A stretch of DNA of 64,000 bases from Burkholderia sp. SRS-W-2-2016 (GTDB lineage Bacteria > Pseudomonadota > Gammaproteobacteria > Burkholderiales > Burkholderiaceae): contig NZ_MSDV01000014.1 in the NCBI RefSeq assembly GCF_001931485.1, positions 1 to 64,000 on the forward strand. The letters run 5' to 3'. Within the stretch, counting starts at the first letter, position 1, and each line of letters starts with the position of its first letter. Shown here in pieces: positions 26,320-37,864 of the stretch. The translations under genes were made by a program, and so were the position numbers. The notes beneath the pieces were generated by a model that was not told the origin of the DNA, made no database searches, and saw only the letters and a list, made by a program, of their open reading frames with translations.

Positions 26320-26325
26320 ATTGTA
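26320..26325 (-). promoter_or_regulatory. Likely -10 box of the AraC gene
   Basis: The minus strand reads TACAAT (26325-26320), in the context GGCTACAATGATCC, about 54 bases before the AraC ATG. The -35 region is poor. The rest of the 353-base gap 26267-26619 must hold the icd promoter, but I see no convincing box or other feature in it. Confidence 0.45.
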
Positions 26326-26619
26326 GCCACAACGCGCTTTCCCGCCCGGAGCCCGCGCGCGGGCGCGGCCGCCGCCGGTTGCCCGAGCGCTTCTCCCCCG
26401 GCCCAAAAATGAGGCAGAATCCGGACGTGTTCCCCCGCTCTGCGACGTAGGCCGCCGGGTTCGCGATCCGTACCGCGTTTCGTGAATACCCGCCCCGCAT
26501 CGCCGTCCGCCGCACACGTTGTGTCTGTCTCAGTGTTGCCCGATTCCCGACCGCGTTGTCCGGTGTCAGCCGGCCGCCGCGTGCGAGATGCCTTTCAACT
26601 GCCTGCCCAGAGCCTAGCA

Positions 26620-28860
<2,241 letters not shown>

Positions 28861-28890
28861 CCTGAAGCACGCCGAAATGAAGTGAACAGA

Positions 28891-28920
28891 AACCGCCCGC
28901 GCAACGCGGGCGGTTTTTTT
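28891..28920 (+). terminator. Terminator of icd
   Basis: AACCGCCCGCG and CGCGGGCGGTT form an 11-bp stem with the loop CAA, followed by seven T. Confidence 0.95.
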
Positions 28921-29016
28921 CGTGGCGCGCGGGTTCGCGGCCGCTGCCGACGTCGAATGCTATGCTCTCGGTCGTCCAGAAATTGCGCGTCCAGCGCGAC
29001 CTCCAGAAATCCTCAC

Positions 29017-29940
29017 ATGACCAAACTGATCAAGCGCGCTTCGGCCGAAGCGCGTGCATTCCGCAACCGCGACGCCGACGCCGTCGGCGGCAAACAGAAG
29101 AGCGCGCCGAAAGCCGCGCGCAACGCGAAATCTACCGCCGACACCGACCTGCACGACGCGCCGCAAATCGAAGCGCCGCGCAAGCCGCGTTTCGCGCCGG
29201 TCACGTTCTCCGAAGAAGGCGGCGTGCGCTACCTGCATTTCGGCACCGAGTGGGTGCAAGGCGCGATGCGTCTGCGCAAGCCCGACCATATCGAACTCGA
29301 ATACGCGCAGCAGATGATGGCCTGGCTGCTGTTCCTCGAAACCCCGAAGCGGATCGTGCAGCTCGGGCTCGGCGCGGCGTCGCTGACCAAGTTCGCGCAT
29401 CGCTTCCTGAAGAGCGCGAAGGTCGACGCGGTCGAGTTGAACCCGGCGGTGGTCGTCGCCGCGCGCACGATGTTCGATCTGCCGCGCGACGACGCGCGTC
29501 TGACCGTGCACGAAATCGACGCTTGGGACTTCGTCAACGACCGCGCGAATCACGGCACGATCGGCGCGCTGCAGATCGACGTGTACGACGCGACCGCGCG
29601 CGGTCCGGTGCTCGATAGCGTCGGCTTTTACCGTGCGGCGCGCGAGTGTCTGACCGAAGCGGGCATCGTCACGGTAAACCTGTTCGGCGATCATCCGAGC
29701 TTCGTGCGCAACATGAAGCGCCTGAACGAGGCGTTCGACGGCCGCGTGGTCGCGCTGCCCGAAGTGCACGACGGCAACCGCATCGCGATCGCGTTCTCGG
29801 GGCCGGCGCTCGACGTGCCGTTCACCGCGCTCGACGCACGCGCGAAGCTGATCGAAGCCGAACTCGGCTTGCCGGCGCGCAAGTGGATCAAGGGTCTGCG
29901 CGAATCGACCGGGCAGACGGGCGCGTCGTTCGCGATCTGA
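29017..29940 (+). CDS. Spermidine synthase-like methyltransferase-fold protein
   Basis: 307 residues. The first 60 are basic, Ala-rich and probably disordered. The core resembles SpeE-like proteins: VQGAMRLRKPDHIELEYAQQ, RIVQLGLGAASLTKFAHRF (the SAM/nucleotide-binding Gly-rich loop), VDAVELNPAVVVAAR, and a following acidic stretch IDVYDATARGP. The polyamine-binding residues of true spermidine synthase are not clearly kept, so the activity may differ. No speD or other polyamine gene is adjacent. The ATG at 29017 is the first that matches the basic leader; an upstream in-frame start exists but reads as low-complexity Arg-rich sequence. Confidence 0.85.
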   Translation: MTKLIKRASAEARAFRNRDADAVGGKQKSAPKAARNAKSTADTDLHDAPQIEAPRKPRFAPVTFSEEGGVRYLHFGTEWVQGAMRLRKPDHIELEYAQQMMAWLLFLETPKRIVQLGLGAASLTKFAHRFLKSAKVDAVELNPAVVVAARTMFDLPRDDARLTVHEIDAWDFVNDRANHGTIGALQIDVYDATARGPVLDSVGFYRAARECLTEAGIVTVNLFGDHPSFVRNMKRLNEAFDGRVVALPEVHDGNRIAIAFSGPALDVPFTALDARAKLIEAELGLPARKWIKGLRESTGQTGASFAI

Positions 29941-29968
29941 TCGGCGCCTGGCCGGACGAGACTAGCGG

Positions 29969-30004
29969 GTTCGCTGAAGCGGCATTTCGCCGGCTTCAGC
30001 GAAC
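29969..30004. terminator. Long inverted repeat after the spermidine synthase-like gene
   Basis: GTTCGCTGAAGC (29969-29980) and GCTTCAGCGAAC (29993-30004) are perfect 12-bp arms around GGCATTTCGCCG. It lies 28 bases after the stop. No T run follows, so it may be a Rho-assisted end or an mRNA stabilising hairpin. The remaining gap to 30337 holds only the promoter at 30199. Confidence 0.5.
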
Positions 30005-30198
30005 GATGCAAAAATCATCTGCATAGCACTCCGCACTTTTTTCCAAGCTGCAATTCTTTCCGCCTCTTCCTCTGTTTCCCGCATTCGAACCGCATCTCCA
30101 AACGCGCGTTCCCAACGACATCCCAGACTCTGGTCAGCACCGCGCGTTCAAGCCGTGACTGCCTTGCCACACCTTGCTGTGCCTCGGGTCGTCCCTGC

Positions 30199-30226
30199 TT
30201 GACCGGGCAATCGCCACTCCTATACT
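30199..30226 (+). promoter_or_regulatory. Sigma-70 type promoter of the DUF3311-mctP operon
   Basis: TTGACC (30199-30204), 16-base spacer, TATACT (30221-30226): one of the best -35/-10 pairs in the window. Transcription would begin near 30233, about 105 bases before the DUF3311 ATG. Confidence 0.65.
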
Positions 30227-30337
30227 CTTTCGAAGCTTTCGGGGCGCCCGTGGCCAATCCGCGGGACGACCACCCGCTGCGATTCCACTCCCGTCGACCA
30301 CGGGCAGATAAATTCAAAATAGGAAAGAGGAGACGTC

Positions 30338-30577
30338 ATGGCTCACGACGCCGACGTGAAAAAGGCCAGCAAGCACTGGCTATGGCTATTGCTGCTACCG
30401 TGGATCGCAATGGTGTGGGTGCCGTCCTACAACCGGATCGAACCGCAGCTGTTCGATTTTCCGTTCTTCTACTGGTATCAACTGCTGTGGGTGCTGATTA
30501 GCGCGGTCATCACGGCGTTCGTCTACATGAAGACCAAATCCCGCTATACGGGTCGTTCGAACGGGGGCGCGCAATAA
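30338..30577 (+). CDS. DUF3311 small membrane protein
   Basis: 79 residues with two membrane helices, at about residues 13-30 (HWLWLLLLPWIAMVWVPSY) and 44-63. The WxxLLPWIAMVWVPSYNRIEP pattern is typical of DUF3311, which almost always precedes a sodium/solute symporter of the MctP type, as here. It probably acts as a small accessory subunit or stability factor of that transporter, as YhjB/YwcA-type companions are thought to do. GAGGAG sits 6 bases before the ATG. The TAA overlaps the next ATG (TAATG). Confidence 0.92.
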   Translation: MAHDADVKKASKHWLWLLLLPWIAMVWVPSYNRIEPQLFDFPFFYWYQLLWVLISAVITAFVYMKTKSRYTGRSNGGAQ

Positions 30578-32127
30578 TGAATCCGATTGCAACCTTCGTC
30601 TTCGTACTGTTTTTCATCGGCGTCACGATTCTCGGCTTCGTCGCGGCCCACTGGCGGCGCGGCGATCTCGCCCATCTGGAAGAGTGGGGCCTGGGCGGCC
30701 GCCGTTTCGGCACGATCGTCACGTGGTTCCTGCTCGGCGGCGACCTGTACACCGCGTACACGTTCATCGCGGTGCCGGCGCTGGTATTCGGTGCGGGCGC
30801 AACCGGTTTCTTCGCGCTGCCGTACACCATCCTGATCTATCCGTTCGCGTTCGTCGTGTTCCCGAAGCTGTGGAGCATCGCCAAGCGTCACGGCTACGTG
30901 ACCTCGGCGGACTTCGTGTCGGCCCGCTACGGCAGCCGCATGCTCGCGCTCGCGATCGCGGTGACCGGGATCGTCGCGACGATGCCGTATATCGCGCTGC
31001 AGCTGGTCGGTATCGAAGTGGTGATCGGCGCGCTCGGCTTCGACACCACCGGCTTTGTCGGCGATCTGCCGCTGATCATCGCGTTCGCGATCCTCGCGGC
31101 CTACACGTACACGTCGGGCCTGCGCGCGCCGGCGATGATCGCGGTGGTCAAGGACATCCTGATCTACGTGACGATCTTCGCGGCGATCATCGTGATCCCG
31201 CCGCAGCTGGGCGGCTTCGGCCATATCTTCGGCGCGGTGCCGCCGGCCAAGCTGCTGCTGAAGTCGCCGGACGTGTCGAGCCTGAACGGCTATAGCGCGT
31301 ACGCGACACTGGCGGTCGGCTCGGCGCTCGCGTTGTTCCTGTATCCGCACTCGATCACCGCGGTGCTGTCGTCGAAGTCGGGCAACACGATCCGCCGCAA
31401 CATGGCGCTGCTGCCGGCTTACTCGCTGGTGCTCGGTCTGCTCGCGCTGCTCGGCTTCATGGCGCTCGCGGCCGGCGTGAAGGACATGCCGGAGTTCGCG
31501 CCGTACTTCAAGGCCTTCGGCCCGAACTTCGCGGTGCCGGCGCTGTTCCTGCACTTCTTCCCGTCGTGGTTCGTCGGCGTCGCGTTCGCGGCGATCGGGA
31601 TCGGCGCGCTGGTGCCGGCGGCGATCATGTCGATTGCGGCGGCGAACCTGTACACGCGTAACGTGCACAAGGAGTTCGTCAACCGCAACATGACGCACGA
31701 GCAGGAGACCAACGTCGCGAAGCTGGTGTCGTTGATCGTCAAGGTCGGCGCGGTCGCGTTCATTCTGGGCCTGCCGCTCACGTATGCGATCCAGCTGCAA
31801 TTGCTCGGCGGGATCTGGATCATCCAGACGCTGCCGGCGATCGTGCTCGGTCTGTACACGCGCGTGCTCGACTACCGCGGTCTGCTGGCCGGCTGGGCAG
31901 CCGGTATCGTCACCGGTACGTGGATGGCGATCTCGCTGAAGCTGGCCGGTTCGATCTTCACGATCCATCTGTTCGGGATGGCGGTGCCGGGCTACGCGGC
32001 GGTGTGGGCGCTGATCGTCAACCTCGTGGTGTCGGTCGTCGTGAGCGCGCTGGTGCGCGCGGCCGGCATGCAGCGTGGCGAGGACCGGACCCGTCCGGAG
32101 GACTATCTGGACGTCGTCGAAGGCTGA
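30577..32127 (+). CDS. Sodium/solute symporter of the SSS family, MctP-like monocarboxylate permease
   Basis: 516 residues with about thirteen membrane helices. SSS hallmarks are the early EEWGLGGRRFGTIVTWFLLGGD, GYVTSADFVSARYGSR and the central YPHSITAVLSSKS. The family includes Rhizobium MctP, which takes up lactate, pyruvate and some amino acids such as alanine. It overlaps the DUF3311 gene by one base and forms a two-gene operon with it behind a good promoter. A GAAA-loop terminator follows. Substrate assignment is by family resemblance only. Confidence 0.9.
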   Translation: MNPIATFVFVLFFIGVTILGFVAAHWRRGDLAHLEEWGLGGRRFGTIVTWFLLGGDLYTAYTFIAVPALVFGAGATGFFALPYTILIYPFAFVVFPKLWSIAKRHGYVTSADFVSARYGSRMLALAIAVTGIVATMPYIALQLVGIEVVIGALGFDTTGFVGDLPLIIAFAILAAYTYTSGLRAPAMIAVVKDILIYVTIFAAIIVIPPQLGGFGHIFGAVPPAKLLLKSPDVSSLNGYSAYATLAVGSALALFLYPHSITAVLSSKSGNTIRRNMALLPAYSLVLGLLALLGFMALAAGVKDMPEFAPYFKAFGPNFAVPALFLHFFPSWFVGVAFAAIGIGALVPAAIMSIAAANLYTRNVHKEFVNRNMTHEQETNVAKLVSLIVKVGAVAFILGLPLTYAIQLQLLGGIWIIQTLPAIVLGLYTRVLDYRGLLAGWAAGIVTGTWMAISLKLAGSIFTIHLFGMAVPGYAAVWALIVNLVVSVVVSALVRAAGMQRGEDRTRPEDYLDVVEG

Positions 32128-32194
32128 GCGGTGCGCCGCTTCCGGAAGTTCCGGGGGCGGTCGGGCCAGTAGCTGAAAATACAGTCGCAAATGC

Positions 32195-32224
32195 AACGCC
32201 CGCGGACGAAAGTTCGCGGGCGTT
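32195..32224 (+). terminator. Terminator of the DUF3311-mctP operon
   Basis: AACGCCCGCGGAC and GTTCGCGGGCGTT pair (with one G-T) around a GAAA tetraloop, followed by TTGTGTTTG. Confidence 0.85.
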
Positions 32225-32291
32225 TGTGTTTGCGCGGCACTCCAGGGCAGGATAGCGGAACCGTTCCCTCACGCGTTCGCCGCGCGCTGCC

Positions 32292-33422
32292 ATGGCTGCT
32301 GCCGATACTCCCACCGTGATCCCGCGCCGCTCGGCGCTCAGCCGGATGATTCGCGCGGTGACCTCGCCCTATTACCGCTATCGCCACGCGAAGGTGCTGC
32401 ACAGCTTGCGGGTCGGCCTCGCGATGCTGTTCTCGATTCTCGCGACCACCGGCATCGATATTCCGCACGGCATCTGGTCGTCGGTGACGCTGCTGGTCGT
32501 GATCGGCGGCCTCCAGCATCACGGCAATATCCGCCAGAAAGCGGCCGAGCGCGCGGCCGGTACGCTGCTCGGCGCGGCGATCGGGCTCGTGCTGATCGTG
32601 CAGCAGAACCTGATCGGCTCGTTGTCGCTCACCTTCGTGCTGGAGGCGATCATCGCGGCGATCTGCGCATGGTTCGCGATCGGCAAGGCCGGTTATGTCG
32701 GACTGCTGACCGCGATCACGATGTGCATCGTCGCCGGTCACGGCGACAACCTGATCGATGTCGGGCTGTGGCGCACCTTCAACGTGCTGGTCGGCATCGT
32801 GATCGCGCTCGGCTTCTCGTTCGCGTTTCCGCTGCACGCCACTTACTCGTGGCGCTACGGGCTCGCGACCAACCTGCGCGAATGCGCGGGCATCTACGCG
32901 CGGCTGCTCGACGGCGAGACGATCGGCGAGGAAGAGCAGGTCCGGCATTTCCTCGCGATCAACAAGCGGCTCGTGCAGCTGCGCGGGTTGATGCCGTCGG
33001 TCGCGAAGGAAATCGGCGTGCCGCAGACCCGGCTCGAGGAGATCCAGCGGCTGCATCGCTCGGTGCTCAGTTCGCTCGAACTGCTCGCGACCGGTCCGCT
33101 GATGAACGCCGACGCGGCCGCGCGCGCCGCGTACGCCGCGCACTGCGGCAACGAGGTGCGCGCGGTGCGGGCGATTCTGCTGTCGATGGCGCGCGCGTTG
33201 CGCTTCGGTCACACGACGAACGCGGGCATTCCGGCCGCGGCGCCGCTCGTTGACGTGCCGGGCACGGCGGCGGGATTGCCGCCCGAATGGCAGGGACCGT
33301 ACTGGCTCGGCCAGCGGCTCGCGGAACAGGTGGACCGGCTGCGCGCGCTATTGCTCGAGACCGAGCCGAACTGGGATATCGAAGGGCATACGCGCGGTTC
33401 GCGGGCCGCCCGGGTGGGCTGA
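32292..33422 (+). CDS. FUSC family inner-membrane protein
   Basis: 376 residues. About six membrane helices occupy residues 40-195 (VGLAMLFSILATTGIDIP, IWSSVTLLVVIGGLQHHG, AAGTLLGAAIGLVLIV and others), then a helical cytosolic domain to residue 340. The pattern resembles the N-terminal half of aromatic-acid exporters (AaeB) and YccS/YhfK proteins of the FUSC superfamily. The HG..RQKAAERAAGTLLG motif is characteristic. It is half the size of AaeB and has no AaeA-like membrane-fusion partner nearby, so export activity is only a possibility. Stands alone after the mctP terminator. Confidence 0.85.
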   Translation: MAAADTPTVIPRRSALSRMIRAVTSPYYRYRHAKVLHSLRVGLAMLFSILATTGIDIPHGIWSSVTLLVVIGGLQHHGNIRQKAAERAAGTLLGAAIGLVLIVQQNLIGSLSLTFVLEAIIAAICAWFAIGKAGYVGLLTAITMCIVAGHGDNLIDVGLWRTFNVLVGIVIALGFSFAFPLHATYSWRYGLATNLRECAGIYARLLDGETIGEEEQVRHFLAINKRLVQLRGLMPSVAKEIGVPQTRLEEIQRLHRSVLSSLELLATGPLMNADAAARAAYAAHCGNEVRAVRAILLSMARALRFGHTTNAGIPAAAPLVDVPGTAAGLPPEWQGPYWLGQRLAEQVDRLRALLLETEPNWDIEGHTRGSRAARVG

Positions 33423-33436
33423 GCGCGCGGCGCGTG

Positions 33437-33868
33437 TCAGGGCCGCCCGGCGGGCCGCTCGGGCTCCGAGACCATCCACATCAGGCCGAAGCGGTCCACC
33501 ACCATGCCGAAGCCGGTGCTCCAGAACGTCGGCTGGAACGGCATCATGACCTGGCCGCCGGCGGCGAGCGCATCGAAGTATGTCTTCGCGGTGGGGGCGT
33601 CGTCGGTGGTCAGCGTCAGGCTGAAGCCGTTCATCGAACCGCTCGCGGGGTCGCAGTTGCCGTCCGACGCCATCCAGACCGTCGAGCCCATCCGGATCGA
33701 CGCGTGCATGATCTTGTCGGCGAGTTCCGGCCGCTGCGGATTGTTCGGGTCCGGCGGCGCTTCGCTGTAGCGCATCTTGACGGTCACTTCGGCGCCGAGT
33801 TGTTCGGTGTAGTAGGCGAGCGCTTCCTCGCAGCGGCCGTTGAAGAACACGTAGGGCTGGACGTACAT
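33437..33868 (-). CDS. PhnB-like VOC family protein
   Basis: 143 residues. Typical PhnB/DUF1338-type VOC order: VQPYVFFNGRCEEALAYYTEQLGAEV, then KIMHASIRMGSTVWMASDG, GFSLTLTTDD and the C-terminal FWSTGFGMVVDRFGLMWMVS. Such proteins have the glyoxalase fold, and PhnB homologues have no proven reaction. It ends 14 bases from the convergent FUSC gene stop. A minus-strand TACAAT lies about 80 bases upstream of the ATG. Single gene. Confidence 0.9.
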   Translation of the reverse strand: MYVQPYVFFNGRCEEALAYYTEQLGAEVTVKMRYSEAPPDPNNPQRPELADKIMHASIRMGSTVWMASDGNCDPASGSMNGFSLTLTTDDAPTAKTYFDALAAGGQVMMPFQPTFWSTGFGMVVDRFGLMWMVSEPERPAGRP

Positions 33869-33946
33869 GATCGTCTCCTCGGATCGGGCGGTGGGTTGGG
33901 CGCCGTCGTGCCCCGGCGAGAGGCGGCGCGGGACGGCGGTGGGGTG

Positions 33947-33952
33947 ATTGTA
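33947..33952 (-). promoter_or_regulatory. Likely -10 box of the PhnB-like gene
   Basis: The minus strand reads TACAAT (33952-33947), in the context GCCTACAATCACC. Position fits a 70-base leader. The -35 is not clear. Confidence 0.4.
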
Positions 33953-34035
33953 GGCGCGTGTGGCGGGCCGATTGTGACGGTGTCTGTCGGCGGTGGCGAC
34001 GGTGGCGGCGCGGCCAGCCCGCAGCGGTAAACGGC

Positions 34036-34069
34036 AAACGGCCCTGAACCGGGAGGTTCAGGGCCGTTT
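34036..34069 (-). terminator. Terminator of tal
   Basis: AAACGGCCCTGAACC (34036-34050) and GGTTCAGGGCCGTTT (34055-34069) form a perfect 15-bp stem around GGGA. On the minus strand, GTTTGCCGTTT follows. It lies 69 bases beyond the tal stop. Confidence 0.9.
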
Positions 34070-34137
34070 GCATTCGTAGCGCGCGTCGCTCAATCGACCG
34101 GCGCGCGCACCTCAGCGTCTCAACGCGTTTAACGCCT

Positions 34138-35091
34138 TTAACGCAGCGAGTCGATCAGCTTTTCCAGCTTCACCGCATCGGCGGCGAACGTGCGGATCCC
34201 TTCGGCGAGCTTTTCGGTCGCCATCGCATCGTCGTTGACGAGGAAGCGGAACGACTTTTCGTCGACCGGCACGCGTTCGATGTCCGCGTCATGCGCCATA
34301 TCGCCCGACAGTTTGCGCTCGACCTTGTCGCTGCTGTCTTGCAGCTTCTGCAGCAGGTCAGGGCTGATGGTCAGCAGATCGCAGCCGGCCAGTTCGAGAA
34401 TCTGCGACGTGGTGCGAAAGCTCGCGCCCATCACCTCAGTCTTGTAGCCGAACTTCTTGTAGTACGCGTAGATGCGGCGCACCGACTTGACGCCCGGATC
34501 GTTGGCGCCGCCGTCCTTCGCTTCGTCCCACGCGCTGCCGGCGCTCTTCTTGTACCAGTCGTAGATCCGGCCGACGAACGGCGAGATCAGTTGCGCGCCG
34601 GCTTCCGCGCAGGCGGCCGCCTGCGCCAGCGAGAACAGCAGCGTCATGTTGCAGCGGATGCCTTCCTTCTGCAGCACCTCGGCCGCGCGCACGCCTTCCC
34701 AGGTGGAGGCGAGCTTGATCAGCACACGCTCGCGCTCGATACCGTGTTCCTTGTACAGCGCGATCAGCTCGCGGCCCTTCGCGATCGAGCCGTCGATATC
34801 GAACGACAGACGCGCGTCGACTTCAGTCGACACTCGCCCCGGGATGATCTTCAGAATTTCGGTGCCGAACGCGATCAGCAGCTGGTCGATGATCGCACCG
34901 ACCGGTTTCGACGCATGCGCCTTGACGGTTTTTTCGAGCAGCGGCCGGTAGTCGTCTTTCTGCACGGCCTTCAGAATCAGCGACGGATTGGTGGTCGCGT
35001 CCTGCGGTTTGTAGGCGGCGAGCTGCTGGAAGTCGCCGGTGTCGGCGACCACGGTGGTGTATTGCTTGAGTTGATCGAGTGCGGTTGTCAT
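34138..35091 (-). CDS. tal: Transaldolase
   Basis: 317 residues, the TalB length. Signature [10 protein letters not shown] near residue 33, the Schiff-base lysine in [12 protein letters not shown] (residue about 132), [12 protein letters not shown], and [13 protein letters not shown]. It moves a dihydroxyacetone unit from sedoheptulose 7-phosphate to glyceraldehyde 3-phosphate in the non-oxidative pentose phosphate pathway. Many Burkholderia lack a complete Embden-Meyerhof route and rely on this and the Entner-Doudoroff pathway. Start ATG at 35091 with AAGG about 7 bases upstream. Single gene with a strong terminator. Confidence 0.97.
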   Translation of the reverse strand: MTTALDQLKQYTTVVADTGDFQQLAAYKPQDATTNPSLILKAVQKDDYRPLLEKTVKAHASKPVGAIIDQLLIAFGTEILKIIPGRVSTEVDARLSFDIDGSIAKGRELIALYKEHGIERERVLIKLASTWEGVRAAEVLQKEGIRCNMTLLFSLAQAAACAEAGAQLISPFVGRIYDWYKKSAGSAWDEAKDGGANDPGVKSVRRIYAYYKKFGYKTEVMGASFRTTSQILELAGCDLLTISPDLLQKLQDSSDKVERKLSGDMAHDADIERVPVDEKSFRFLVNDDAMATEKLAEGIRTFAADAVKLEKLIDSLR

Positions 35092-35299
35092 GTTCGGGCC
35101 TTCAGGGCGCCTGTGCGCCGTGGTTCAGGAGAAATGAGGTCGCCGCCGCGTCGCCCGGTGGAGCGGCGCGGCGGCCGCGAGTCAAGCCGCAGCGCGTTCC
35201 GCGAGGGGCCGGAATGCGCTGCCGGATACGTCTATTCTATGGCGGATCGCCGGCAACGGTATGAACAGCGGATATGGACAGTCGCGCGTGGCGTTCCGT

Positions 35300-36520
35300 T
35301 CACGCGCGCCGCGCGTTGAGGATCAGTTGCGTGAGCACGCCGGCGACGAGACCCCAGAACGCCGAGCCGATCGACAGCAGCGTGAGCCCCGACGCGGTCA
35401 CCATGAAGGTGACGAGCGCCGCTTCGCGCTGGCGCGTGTCCTGCATCGCGTTCGCGAGTCCGCTCATGATCGAGCCGAACAGTGCGAGCGCGGCAACCGA
35501 CACCACCAGCGCCTTCGGCAACGCCGCGAACAGCGCGGCGATGGTCGCGCCGAACACACCGGCGAGCAGGTAGAAAATCCCGCCCCACACGGCCGCGGTG
35601 TAACGGCGGCGCGGATTCTCGTGCGCTTCCGGGCCGGTGCAGATCGCCGCGGTGATCGCCGCGAGATTGACGCCGTGCGAACCGAACGGCGCGAGCAGCA
35701 GCGACGCGAGGCCGGTCGTCGCGATCAGCGGCGCGGATGGGGTCTGGTAGCCGTCCGCGCGCAGCACCGCGATGCCGGGCACGTTCTGCGACGCCATCGC
35801 GACGACGAACAGCGGAATCCCGATGCTCACGACCGCGGCCGCCGAGAACGCCGGCATCGTGAACACCGGATGCGCGAGCGCGACGTGAAAGTGGCTGAAA
35901 TCGAGCAGGCCGAGCGCGCCGGCGGCGGCCGTGCCGACCACCAGCGTCGTCACGATCGCATAGCGCGGCGACAGCCGTTTGACGATCAGATAGGTGAAGA
36001 ACATCGTCAGCACGAGCGCGCTCTGGTACTGCGCGGCGCGGAAAATCTCGATGCCGATCTCGAACAGGATCCCGGCGAGGAGCGCCGACGCGAGGCCGGC
36101 CGGGATTTTTTTCATCAGCGTGTCGAACCAGCCGGTCACGCCGACCAGCGTGAGCAGCACCGCGCACACGATGAACGCGCCGATCGCCTGCGCATACTCG
36201 ACATGCGCGAGCGACGACACCAGCAGCGCCGCGCCCGGCGTCGACCATGCGATCACGATCGGCGCGCGAAAGCGCAGCGACAGACCGATCGAGCAGATCC
36301 CCATGCCCATCGACAGCGCCCAGATCCACGACGAAATCTGCGCATCGGTGAGGTGCGCGGCCTGGCCGGCCTGGAACATCAGCACCAGCGAGCTGGTGTA
36401 GCCGGTCATCATCGCGACGAAGCCGGCGACGATCGTCGATAGCGAGGTATCGGCGAGCGGATTGAAACGCCCTGGCGGCGTGGCGGTGGGGGACAGCTGG
36501 GGCGAAGGGGGCGAGCTCAT
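35300..36520 (-). CDS. benE: Benzoate/H+ symporter, BenE family
   Basis: 406 residues, about eleven to twelve membrane helices. BenE features: FVAMMTGYTSSLVLMFQAGQ, SIGLSLRFRAPIVIAWSTPG, LFVVAMASQNVPGIAVLRADGY and LLAPFGSHGVNLAAITAAICTG. BenE is an inner-membrane benzoate importer in Acinetobacter and is also related to xanthine/uracil-type permeases. No ben catabolic genes are nearby, so the substrate here may be another aromatic acid. The start is the ATG at 36520 (MSSPPSPQL); the frame upstream is Arg/Pro-rich noise. An internal proline-rich N-terminus of about 20 residues precedes TM1. Confidence 0.92.
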   Translation of the reverse strand: MSSPPSPQLSPTATPPGRFNPLADTSLSTIVAGFVAMMTGYTSSLVLMFQAGQAAHLTDAQISSWIWALSMGMGICSIGLSLRFRAPIVIAWSTPGAALLVSSLAHVEYAQAIGAFIVCAVLLTLVGVTGWFDTLMKKIPAGLASALLAGILFEIGIEIFRAAQYQSALVLTMFFTYLIVKRLSPRYAIVTTLVVGTAAAGALGLLDFSHFHVALAHPVFTMPAFSAAAVVSIGIPLFVVAMASQNVPGIAVLRADGYQTPSAPLIATTGLASLLLAPFGSHGVNLAAITAAICTGPEAHENPRRRYTAAVWGGIFYLLAGVFGATIAALFAALPKALVVSVAALALFGSIMSGLANAMQDTRQREAALVTFMVTASGLTLLSIGSAFWGLVAGVLTQLILNARRA

Positions 36521-36627
36521 GCGGATGCTTTCTTGTTGCCTGGTGCTTGTTATTGGAGGTGAAGCGCTGAGGTGGTGAGGCGGTAAAGCTGTGAGTCGAT
36601 AAAGCAGAGCAGGGCTGACCTGCGCCC

Positions 36628-37803
36628 TTACTTGCTCAGCACGCGCATGGCTGTCTCGAGGCCGGCGAGCGTGAGCGGATACATCCGGTGGCCGAGCACT
36701 TCGCGAATCGCGCTGACCGATTGCCGGTACGGCCACAGCGCTTCGGGTTCGGGGTTCAGCCACGCGAAGTGCGGGAAGTGATCGGCGAGCCGGCGCAGCC
36801 ACACCGCGCCGGCCTCGGCATTGTTGTACTCGACCGAGCCGCCCGGCTGCAGCACTTCGTAAGGACTCATGGTCGCGTCGCCGACGAAGATCAGCTTGTA
36901 GTCGGGCGTGAACTTGTGCAGCACGTCCCACGTCGGCGTGCGTTCGGCGTGACGGCGGCGGTTGTTCTTCCACAGGAAGTCGTACACGCAGTTGTGGAAG
37001 TAGTAGAACTCGAGGTGCTTGAACTCGGCCTTGGCGGCGGAGAACAGCTCCTCGGTGCGCTTCACGTGATCGTCCATCGAGCCGCCGACGTCGAGCAGCA
37101 TCAGCACTTTCACGTTGTTGTGCCGCTCGGGCACCATCTTCAGATCGAGCCAGCCGGCGTTCGCCGCGGTGCTGCGGATCGTGTCGGGCAGATCGAGCTC
37201 TTCGGCCGCGCCTTCGCGCGCGAAGCGGCGCAGCCGGCGCAGCGCGACCTTGATGTTGCGGGTGCCGATTTCGACCTGGTCGTCGTAGTCGCGATAGGCG
37301 CGCGCTTCCCAGACCTTGACCGCGGTGCGATTGCCGGCCGCGTCGCCGCCGATGCGCACCCCTTCCGGGTTATAGCCGCCGTTGCCGAACGGCGAGGTGC
37401 CGCCGGTGCCGATCCATTTGTTGCCGCCTTCGTGGCGCTCCTTCTGCTCGTCGAACAGCTCCTTCAGACGCTCCATCAGCTTGTCCAGACCGCCCATCGC
37501 CTCGATCTGCGCTTTCTCTTCCGGCGACAGATCGCGTTGCAGCTTCTTTTTCAGCCAGTCGAGCGGCACGTCGAACGCGAGTTCCGAGGTTTGCGCGACG
37601 CCGTTGAAATACGCGCCGAACGCCTGGTCGAACTTGTCGAAGTACTGCTCGTCCTTCACGAGCGTGATGCGCGCGAGGTAGTAGAACTCGTCGAGCGACG
37701 GCGCGATCACGTTCGCCTTCAGCGCTTCGAGCAGCGTCAGGTATTCCTTCACCGACACCGGCAGTTTGGCGGCGCGCAGCGAGTAGAAAAAGTCGATCAG
37801 CAT
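36628..37803 (-). CDS. VWA domain protein, CoxE/YehP-like partner of MoxR
   Basis: 391 residues. The C-terminal half is a von Willebrand A domain with the metal-site motif DVGGSMD (238-244) and later FVGDATMSPYEVL. The N-terminal half is alpha-helical (YFDKFDQAFGAYF and SPEEKAQIEAMGGLDKLMERL), as in CoxE-like proteins. Such proteins work with MoxR AAA+ ATPases as metal-insertion or protein-assembly chaperones. The MoxR gene lies 61 bases upstream on the same strand. The gap to benE downstream is 107 bases. The client protein is unknown; no carbon monoxide dehydrogenase or methanol dehydrogenase genes are in the window. Confidence 0.9.
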   Translation of the reverse strand: MLIDFFYSLRAAKLPVSVKEYLTLLEALKANVIAPSLDEFYYLARITLVKDEQYFDKFDQAFGAYFNGVAQTSELAFDVPLDWLKKKLQRDLSPEEKAQIEAMGGLDKLMERLKELFDEQKERHEGGNKWIGTGGTSPFGNGGYNPEGVRIGGDAAGNRTAVKVWEARAYRDYDDQVEIGTRNIKVALRRLRRFAREGAAEELDLPDTIRSTAANAGWLDLKMVPERHNNVKVLMLLDVGGSMDDHVKRTEELFSAAKAEFKHLEFYYFHNCVYDFLWKNNRRRHAERTPTWDVLHKFTPDYKLIFVGDATMSPYEVLQPGGSVEYNNAEAGAVWLRRLADHFPHFAWLNPEPEALWPYRQSVSAIREVLGHRMYPLTLAGLETAMRVLSK

Positions 37804-37864
37804 GCTGGGTGTCCTTGCGGCGGCCGGGCTCGGCCGCGCAGTCGGGTCAGGGCGGGGTGCCCGC

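Noticed and set aside
32103..33212. Long minus-strand frame antisense to the FUSC gene
   Set aside because: The plus-strand product has clear membrane helices and the FUSC pattern; the antisense one is charged noise.
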